DNA of 64,000 bases from Amphiura filiformis (taxonomy: Eukaryota; Echinodermata; Ophiuroidea; Amphilepidida; Amphiuridae), in NCBI RefSeq assembly GCF_039555335.1, contig NC_092642.1:12312743-12376742 (forward strand). The letters run 5' to 3'. Both the position numbers and the translations under genes were made by a program. Each line of letters opens with the position of its first letter. Positions within the stretch are counted from its first letter, which is position 1. Below are positions 57,216 to 64,000 of the stretch, in pieces. The notes below the pieces were generated by a model. That model searched no databases. It worked only from the letters and a program-made list of their open reading frames with translations, and was not told the origin of the DNA.

Positions 57216-57371
57216 TATGGACATGTCACCATCAGCCTGGTAATCGCGCCCAGCCGAGAACCGCCAAATATGGTAACCGCCTAGTCTATTTTAAAACTGA
57301 TGCATCAATGACTATGTTCATCATGTCATTATTGTATCATTCTCACATACATTAGGAAATGAATTTGGAGA

Positions 57372-57570
57372 ATAGAGGCCTTGCATGTGACATATCATCC
57401 CGTAAATATGGCGGACTACTCAAATGCATTCAACAAAAGCATGATTGCAATCAAATAGGTTGATGACAACATTTGATTGAATGGACTGCACTCCGCCATA
57501 ACTACGGTGAAGGACACCGGCTCAAATCCTTTGTTTGGAGCCAATCGATAATTTCATGCAGGGCCTCTAT
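57372..57570. mobile_element. Inverted-ended repeat with a tRNA-like B box, copy 2
   Basis: Opposite in orientation to the copy at 20,846-21,092, with ends ATAGAGGCCTTGCATG and inverse. The shared core includes CAATCATGCTTTTGTTGAAT and AAAGGATTTGA(A/G)CCGGTGTC, read here in reverse. Confidence 0.55.
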
Positions 57571-58011
57571 ACTTTCTGTTAATAAAATACTATGCTGACC
57601 TCACACTCCAGTAATTTCAGATCATTGAGCTCAGTAATACATCAAAGAATGTCTTCCAATTCATGAAAACAAATAGATAATCTGCATATCGGATTAAAAG
57701 CTTGAGGCATTTCAATTGCAAGACCCATTACTTATACACCAACAACAACATAGGCCTACAAGTGTAGCATGTGCACACATCATGTTGTGGATGGTGAATC
57801 AAGCTGCAGTGCCTACCCATTCCCAAATAAATGCAGTGACCAACCGGTGTTCACTCATGATTGACGTACTGATCATTATGTATGATTTAAACTCATAGGT
57901 TTTGGCAATTTGGGAGGGGTGGGTTCAAAATGACCCCATAGGATTATACGGGGTAAAAATTTCAAATTGCTCAAATACCCCTTTCACATATATCAAATTA
58001 TTTAAATAAAT

Positions 58012-58101
58012 AAATGAATGAATGAATGAATGAATGAATGAATGAATGAATGAATGAATGAATGAATGAATGAATGAATGAATAAATAAATAAATAAATG
58101 A
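58012..58101. repeat. (GAAT)n then (AAAT)n microsatellite
   Basis: About seventeen GAAT/AATG repeats followed by several AAAT repeats. Confidence 0.92.
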
Positions 58102-58131
58102 AAAAAATTGAATAAATTGTAGCGTAGCATT

Positions 58132-58202
58132 GCTGGCAGGCGGATTCGAACCAACGATATTGACATTACAAGTCTGATGCTCTAACACTGAGCTATGCCA
58201 TC
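58132..58202 (-). pseudogene. tRNA-Thr(TGT)-like sequence, 71 nt
   Basis: The acceptor strands GATGGCA and TGCCAGC pair with one mismatch. The D arm GCTC/GAGC is good, the loop CTTGTAA gives anticodon TGT, and the B box GGTTCGAATCC is intact. Anticodon and T stems each have mismatches, so it is probably a tRNA pseudogene or a SINE head. Confidence 0.55.
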
Positions 58203-58477
58203 ATCTAGTAATGAGGGTCGAGTTTTTAGCGTATACAGTGTTTGTCTGTGAAAATGCCGCCTTGTGAAATAAATAAATATAAAGTCTCAATTTTTAATTT
58301 AAATTTATTTGATAATTTTCTAACCTATATTTTCTTTAGAGCAGGGACAAATATTTCCCCTTTTATCCAATTTGGCCGCTAAATAAGAATCTACTTCTTT
58401 TATTACTGATTTAATTCCGCGATTTGTTCCATTCAGCAATATCAAAGATTAATGTCAAGCATCTCACGACAGATATT

Positions 58478-58550
58478 TAGTTGGCTTAGTGGTTTTGCAC
58501 AGTGCTTTTTAACCGGGAGGTACCGAGATCGATTCCCACCTCTGCCTGCA
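58478..58550 (+). pseudogene. Degraded tRNA-like sequence
   Basis: An A-box-like TTGGCTTAGTGGTTTTGCAC is followed by a B-box-like GAGATCGATTCCCAC at tRNA spacing, with a T8 run directly after. Stems are poorly conserved. The anticodon cannot be read with confidence (a TTT loop is possible). Confidence 0.35.
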
Positions 58551-58650
58551 ATTTTTTTTCAAGACTGGGAAATAATAACCTGACATTCGCCGCTGACATT
58601 CGTACTGCAGAAGCGGAGTTGTAACTTGTTAAACTTTGCTCCTTCCGTAA

Positions 58651-59253
58651 GGCTGCGTTCACATAGAAGTATACTATTCGGGTATACGGTGCACGTTTTG
58701 CAGGTACACGCGTATATAGTTAAATCGAGCAAGGCAATTTCATAGTACCGGGTCACATAAGGCTACGATCGCATAGAAGTATACTATTTGGGTATACGAT
58801 GCACGTTTTGCAGGTGCACGCGTATAGATTAAATCGAGCAAGGTAATTTCATAGTACCGGGTCACATAAGAGCTATTCGAAAAGGCCGTATACCTGCGTA
58901 TAGTATAGTATAGTGGGAATCGCGCGTGTTCGATTTTAGTGCAGCGTATACCGTCCAAATTTTAAAAACCTAAACCATATGTGGGCAAATTCATTTTTTA
59001 ATAGATGCACTATCTAATTCTGCACATTATGACACCTCATTGAATGCAATGTGACCTCAAGAAGTAAAGTTACAAGCATTTGATAAGACGAAGAAAATGG
59101 GTAACTGACATACTCGCTATTCGCTATATGAAATACGCTCATTCGACCAGGCTGAGTTCACATAGTATACTCCTATATGAACTCAGCCTGAACGAATGAG
59201 CGTATTTCGTATAGCGAATACCGTATACCGTATACTTCTATGTGAACTCAGCC
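58651..59253. mobile_element. Palindromic MITE with TAA flanks
   Basis: Ends GGCTGCGTTCACATAGAAG and GGCTGAGTTCACATAGAAG (right end read in reverse) are followed by TATAC-rich arms. TAA lies on both sides, as in PIF/Harbinger-type insertions. The left part contains a direct duplication of about 100 bp. The right part contains a tight secondary hairpin (59,117-59,220) built on the same end sequence. Confidence 0.7.
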
Positions 59254-59928
59254 TAAAAGGGTATACATTATTTTGGCACTACATTATTTCTTTTTTTCCA
59301 CATTGCTGGTAGGCCCCTATTAAATATCAAATGGTCATAATTGGCGGTCACTTCAAATCATCGCCAACTGAACGAGGTTCAGGAATGTTAATTGTTGGTT
59401 AATCCACCACTTGAACAGGACTTAACCAAAGCAAACAAAGACTTAAGCTTTTTTACGAATGCTATACATAAGTATAAGCTTATTATCCTCTTCAACAATA
59501 GGATTAAAGATTGGTGCTTGACTGGAATTACGTGCTAGTATCATTGGTTATTGTTAAAAGGCAATAAGGTGTGTAATTGCAATATTTCCTCTGAATAGGA
59601 AAGACTCTCTACATCGAACCATGGATGCTGGTGGTTCGAATTAAGCCCGATCCTGACTCCACTTCGCAGCGGTATGCGATGCTGCGATGCTTTTCAAACA
59701 TCTCAGCATCCCGCGATGAAATTAAAATGTACAGGTGGAGTCAGTATCGGGCTTTAGGAATAAAACCCAATTCGAAATGATGCGCTTGAGAATTCAACAA
59801 TATAAATAATGGTAGCTCTATTATAATACACATTAATGATAAAATTCCAAAATATAATACGTTTTCTGTCTTTGCTTGTCACGTGGTAGCGATTATATTT
59901 TTAAATATGTTTCAAATGAATAACAACA

Positions 59929-60010
59929 AGACAAGTGGCCGAGTGGTCTAAGGCGCTAGGCTCATAGAGTACTAAGCGTTGCGCCGTGAGTTCGAACCCC
60001 GCCTCTGCCA
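59929..60010 (+). pseudogene. tRNA-Leu/Ser-like class II relic with a CAT-like loop
   Basis: The A box GGCCGAGTGGTCTAAGGCG is identical to that of the array genes, and a B box GAGTTCGAACC follows a long variable region. The loop region reads CTCATAG, formally anticodon CAT, but the anticodon and acceptor stems do not pair. It lies on the opposite strand to the array genes, inside the 3.77-kb element. Confidence 0.5.
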
Positions 60011-60646
60011 AACTTTAAAAGAAGTAAATTAAAATTGGACTTTTTTTAATTTCATATTTGGGAAATGTGACTGGTGTGGAGTGGTGTGATAGGGCATGTA
60101 CTTTAACTGGCCGGCGCGGTCCGGTGACTAAGTCTTTATTGGGCGTTTTATCGGCAGTCAACGAGTAATGACAATAAATGAATCTTCGTACAGTTTCATT
60201 GTTACTTCTGTAACGTTTTAATAATTAAAGTGAGTCAACACAAATCAACAAAATTAATAAAACATAATAGTAATAGTATGGGAATTACTAAAGGACGTCC
60301 AATAATAATATGGGTTTCCGATTGTAATATTTTGATTAAATTATAACGAACATTACCTTTGAAATAACAGAAAAAGTAATATCAACAACTATCACGAAGG
60401 ATAGAAAAAAGAAGAAGGGAGGAGGGAGAGAGAAATGGGTAGAAAGAGGGGTAGGGAAATAGATAAAAATATAGAAAGGAGTTGGACAGAGCGTGAGACA
60501 AATGCGTTCATTAAATTGCTATTCTTATCAGTTGATATTTCCATTTTTACTACGAATGCTCATGCTTTTGATTGTATTCTTCCGTTTTACTTCCAAAGTC
60601 TGGACGACACTGCTGAGCCTCAACCCATTGAAAGAGTAAAAAGATG

Positions 60647-60783
60647 TGTCAGAAGTGGGATTCGAACCCACGCCTCCATTCGGAGACCAGAAACCCCTAT
60701 ACAACACGGGATACAACATACACAACCATGCCGTAAGGATTGATCCTTGAGTCTGGCGCCTTAGACCACTCGGCCATCCTGAC
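60647..60783 (-). tRNA. tRNA-Leu(CAA) with a 53-nt intron
   Basis: Mature body intact. The intron is 14 nt longer than usual because ATACAACA is repeated within it. Flanks are L2 and R2, with a T5 terminator downstream on the minus strand. Splicing should still be possible, since the exon-intron junctions are unchanged. Confidence 0.9.
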
Positions 60784-61020
60784 ACGATGTCAAGAACAGT
60801 GCATTTGAATGTAATATTACTTCTTACGAACAGTGATATAAGCAACAAAAGCTGGCATGAAGTACCGGTAATTAGAATGAATCTCATTTCGTTGTAAATT
60901 GTAACTAAATTAAACAAAAATATATGTATATCACGTTACCTTCCAGATTTTTGACAATTAATCAAAACTTATTATTTATAAGGATTGTGAAACTTAGAAA
61001 TCTCACGAGTAAAATGAACT

Positions 61021-61681
61021 TTAAGGGCTGGGGTATGAACGTTTGGACGGTATTTATTTTGGGACATTAGAGCACATCTGACATATCGAATTGCATTCTG
61101 AATACGAAGAATGTCATTCTGATATCAAATAATTTTGATTTTTAATTTAATACACATTTTATGGCAAATCATTAAAATTGATATTTTGATATTTAACAAT
61201 ACTTGAAGTAAACTTTATAAATCTGATGATTTATACTTCAAGTGTATGTAGGTGGGATGAAAAGCCGACGATCAATTGAAAATTTTGACCTTTCGTATTG
61301 AAGATATGGTTTTTTTTTTAAAAAAACACCAAAAAAAATTCGGTCTTTTTGGGGAAAAAATCCATATGTTCAATATGAAAGGTCAAAATTTTCAATTGAC
61401 CGTCGGCTTTTCCTCCCTGCTACATACACTTTAAGAATATATCATTAGATTTATATAATTCACTTCGAGGACTGTTATATATCAAAAATTTGAAAAATAT
61501 CAAATTTTTAATAATTTGTCATAAAATTTGTATTATATTGTGATTTTCAAAAAATGAAAATTGTTTGATATCAGAAAGACTTGCTTCGTATTCAGAATGC
61601 AATTCGATAGGTCTGAGGTGCTCTCATGTCGCACAAAAAATACTGTCGAAACGCAATAAACGCTCATTTTAGATCCCTTAA
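61021..61681. mobile_element. 661-bp TTAA-flanked palindrome, copy 2
   Basis: Same family as 54,264-54,924, again in an L1 spacer and again bordered by TTAA. It starts GGGCTGGGGTATGAACG and ends ATTTTAGATCCC. The two copies differ at scattered sites and small indels but have the same total length. Confidence 0.88.
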
Positions 61682-61700
61682 GAAATTCAAGCAAAATAAG

Positions 61701-61823
61701 TGTCAGAAGTGGGATTCGAACCCACGCCTCCATTCGGAGACCAGAAACCTCTATACAACACATGAACATGCCGTAAGGATTGAACCTTGAGTCTGGCGCC
61801 TTAGACCACTCGGCCATCCTGAC
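61701..61823 (-). tRNA. tRNA-Leu(CAA), 39-nt intron
   Basis: Intact body; the intron has one C to T change relative to most copies. Flanks are L1 (interrupted by the TTAA element 20 bp downstream of the gene) and R1. A T4 terminator remains between the gene and the element. Confidence 0.92.
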
Positions 61824-61911
61824 ACGATGCAGGTTTGTATTGAAATATCTCTTTCAAGTATTTTCCACAGACAAAGACGTACTTCGGCAAACCGTCGGGG
61901 TCATTTCAGTT

Positions 61912-62775
61912 CATGATGCAGTCATGTCTACAGTAGAATTCATCTCGACCTTTGCAGGACTTAAACCCCATTAAAAGCTATTAAACCAAGATAACACTCA
62001 TTGAAACAGCTCAACTGATTAAATCGGATCTTCTCTGGTTGTGCACATGTGTCTGTTTTCAATGTGCGATATCGCAATAAAGCTGGTATTATAGCTTCAG
62101 TTGGGTAACCGATTATAAAGGAAACGGAAGGAAACAATGGTATGTGCACCTTTGTTCACGAAATGAGACAATGCCCTGCTTTTTGTTAACCAGCATTCTT
62201 GAAAATGAGCAACATAATGATTGTTGACTTAACACGGTTTGAAAATAATTTCTTCATATTTTTGGTGTTATCTGTCGTTTACATATCCTTCCTAAAACAC
62301 AAAAGTGCGACCCTCTCCAAACACCTAAATTAGCTAAAAATTTAGGACATGTTACAAAACTATATTTTCTAGAATTTCATAGAATAGTTTAAATGTAGCT
62401 TGTACCGTTTTTTGTGGCATCCTTCAGAACGGAGCGGTCCGTTACCAATATAGCTCAATATTTTCGGTCAAATCTCCATTCAATTAACACGGGGAGTTGG
62501 CTAGCTATGAGCTAGCTATGCTTTGCCCTCACTCATATTCTACGAAAGTGCGACCCCTTCTGAACATCTAACCTAGCTGTAATTTTAGGTCATGTTAGAG
62601 AAATATATTTGCTAGAAGTTTGGAGAATAGCTAAAATATTGGCCGGTTATTTTTCACACAGTGATGTTAACTAGGCAAATGCAATATACTTCTTCATACA
62701 TTTTGTAAAGGTCGCGCGTCAATGGTGAGAGCACTGTGTATTGTGTATAGGAAAACGGACAGTAACTGCAGTATG
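61912..62775. mobile_element. About 864-bp insertion in the R1 spacer
   Basis: The R1 spacer stops after CATTTCAGTT and resumes at TGCATCATGTAAAAAC. Short inverted ends CATGATGCAGT and CATACTGCAGT are visible, but no target duplication. Two diverged direct copies of a 90-bp block start GTGCGACCC at about 62,304 and 62,549. Confidence 0.55.
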
Positions 62776-63266
62776 TGCATCATGTAAAAACAGCATGAGT
62801 GATACGAAACACAATAAACGAATCTTCGTACAGTTTCATTGCTACCTCTGTAACGTTTTAATAATTAAAGTGAGTCAACACAAATAAAAAAACAAAAACA
62901 TAAATAGTAAAGGACGTCTAATAATAATATGGGTTTCCGGTTGTAATATTTTGATTAAATTATAACGAACATTACCTTTGAAATAACAGAAAAAGTAATA
63001 TAAACAACTATCACGAAGGATAGAAAAAAGAAGAAGGGAGGAGGGGGAGAGAAATGGGTAGAAAGAGGGGCAGGTAAATAGGTAAATATATAAAAATATA
63101 GAAAGGAGTTGGGCAGAGCGTGAGACAAATGCGTTCATTAAATTGCCATTCTTATCAGTTGATATTTCCATTTTACTACGAATGCTTTTGATTGTATTCT
63201 TCCGTTTTACTTCCAAAGACTGGACAACACTGCTGAGCCTCAACCCATTAAAAGAGTAAAAAGTAG

Positions 63267-63389
63267 TGTCAGAAGTGGGATTCGAACCCACGCCTCCATT
63301 CGGAGACCAGAAGTCCCAATACAACACAAAAGCATGCCGTAAGGATTGAACCTTGAGTCTGGCGCCTTAGACCACTCGGCCATCCTGAC
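63267..63389 (-). tRNA. tRNA-Leu(CAA), 39-nt intron
   Basis: Intact body with two or three intron changes. Flanks are L2 and R2. A T5 lies downstream. Confidence 0.93.
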
Positions 63390-63648
63390 ACGATGTCAAG
63401 AACAGTGCCTTTGAATGTAATATTACTTATTACGAACAGTGATATAAACAACAAAAGCTACCATGAAATAATTGGAATGCATCTCATTTCGTTGTAAAAT
63501 TGTAACTAAATTAAAATAATATATAAATATGTATATCACGTTACCTTCCAGATTTTTGACAATTTATGAAAACTTATTATTTATAAGGATTTGTAAACTT
63601 AGAAATCTCACGAGTAAAATGAACTTTAAAAAATTAAAGCAAAATAAG

Positions 63649-63771
63649 TGTCAGAAGTGGGATTCGAACCCACGCCTCCATTCGGAGACCAGAAACCCCT
63701 ATACAACACATAAACATGCCGTAAGGATTGAACCTTGAGTCTGGCGCCTTAGACCACTCGGCCATCCTGAC
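63649..63771 (-). tRNA. tRNA-Leu(CAA), 39-nt intron
   Basis: Intact standard body. Flanks are L1 and R1. A T4 lies downstream. With the gene at 63,267 it forms the cleanest complete two-gene unit in the window; the array continues past the window end. Confidence 0.94.
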
Positions 63772-64000
63772 ACGATGCAGGTTTGTATTGAAATATCTCT
63801 TTCAAGTATTTTCCACAGACAAAGACGTACTACGGCAAACCGTCGGGGTCATTTCAGTTGCATCATGTGAAAACAGCTTGAGTGATACGAAACACAATAA
63901 ATGAATCTTCGTACAGTTTCATTGTTACTTCTGTAACGTTTTAATAATTAAAGTGAGTCAACACAAATCAAAAAATTAATAAAACATAATAGTAATATTA

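Larger units (their letters stand above)
56402..60170. mobile_element. 3.77-kb element with long inverted ends, carrying tRNA-like sequences
   Basis: The R1 spacer breaks at 56,401 and resumes at 60,171. The two ends are inverted copies of each other for over 50 bp: CATTACTCGTTGATGG, CGATAAACGTCCCAATAAA, GACTTAGTCACCGG on the left, and CATTACTCGTTGACTG, CGATAAAACGCCCAATAAA, GACTTAGTCACCGG on the right, read in reverse. The flanks share only ACA. Inside are a GGTCA-rich tandem repeat, an inverted-ended repeat copy, a GAAT microsatellite, a palindromic MITE and three tRNA-like sequences. No transposase was recognised, so it looks non-autonomous. Confidence 0.75.
46095..64000 (-). repeat. Tandem array of tRNA-Leu(CAA) units, about 1.1 kb each with two genes
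   Basis: Thirteen tRNA-Leu(CAA) loci share not only the gene but long spacers. Two left flanks occur: L1, with CACGTTACCTTCCAGA and AATCTCACGAGTAAAATGAA; and L2, with GACACTGCTGAGCCTCAACC. Two right flanks occur: R1, with GCAGGTTTGTATTGAAATAT; and R2, with GTCAAGAACAGTGCCTTTG. The basic unit, read on the + strand, is L2-gene-R2, then L1-gene-R1, then a spacer with ACGAAACACAATAAATGAAT and a GA-rich tract back to the next L2. Genes within a unit lie about 380 bp apart and units about 720 bp apart. The array starts with a worn copy and runs off the window. Insertions break it in many places. Confidence 0.9.

Noticed and set aside
46095-64000. Regularly spaced repeats as a CRISPR-like array
   Set aside because: The repeat is a 123-bp tRNA gene with long conserved spacers in a eukaryotic genome.

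Overview
This is a eukaryotic, intron-rich, AT-rich window. All 33 coding exons I could place have clean splice sites, the introns are crowded with small palindromic DNA transposons, and the protein is closest to animal WDFY3/ALFY. The over-represented motif AGGCCTA and the style of the repeats suggest a marine invertebrate deuterostome, most likely an echinoderm or a relative. That placement is inference from recall, not from a search.

Region 1 (1-35,666, + strand) is the 3' half of one gene, WDFY3 (ALFY), the PI3P-binding autophagy scaffold. The exons join in phase with no internal stop: 5,033 nt, about 1,676 residues plus the stop. They give, in order, the end of the helical N-terminal region, PH-BEACH, BEACH, WD40 repeats interrupted by a long Ser-rich disordered exon, and a C-terminal FYVE zinc finger. 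The introns hold hAT-like, TTAA-flanked and TA-flanked non-autonomous transposons. The largest intron (5,768-12,247) contains an apparent 5.64-kb TTAA-flanked element. Inside it, on the minus strand, is a decayed intron-bearing gene for a SAM-domain protein.

Region 2 (35,667-about 46,095) has no gene that I can support. It holds the WDFY3 3' UTR, a 122-bp tandem triplication, and many copies of one palindromic MITE family whose ends read GGGCTATTCCAG.

Region 3 (about 46,095-64,000, running off the window) is a tandem array of intron-containing tRNA-Leu(CAA) genes, all on the minus strand. Eleven are full-length, one has lost its B box, and one is split by a 1.2-kb insertion. The ancestral unit is about 1.1 kb and carries two tRNA genes with different flanks. 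Some copies have mixed flanks, the expected products of unequal crossing-over inside tRNA genes. The array has also collected many transposons: two elements with 8-bp duplications, a Penelope-like retroelement with RT and GIY-YIG domains and a 12-bp duplication (itself hit by a MITE), two 661-bp TTAA palindromes, and a 3.77-kb element with long inverted ends that carries several other tRNA-like sequences. The repeated spacers allow most insertion boundaries to be read to the base.
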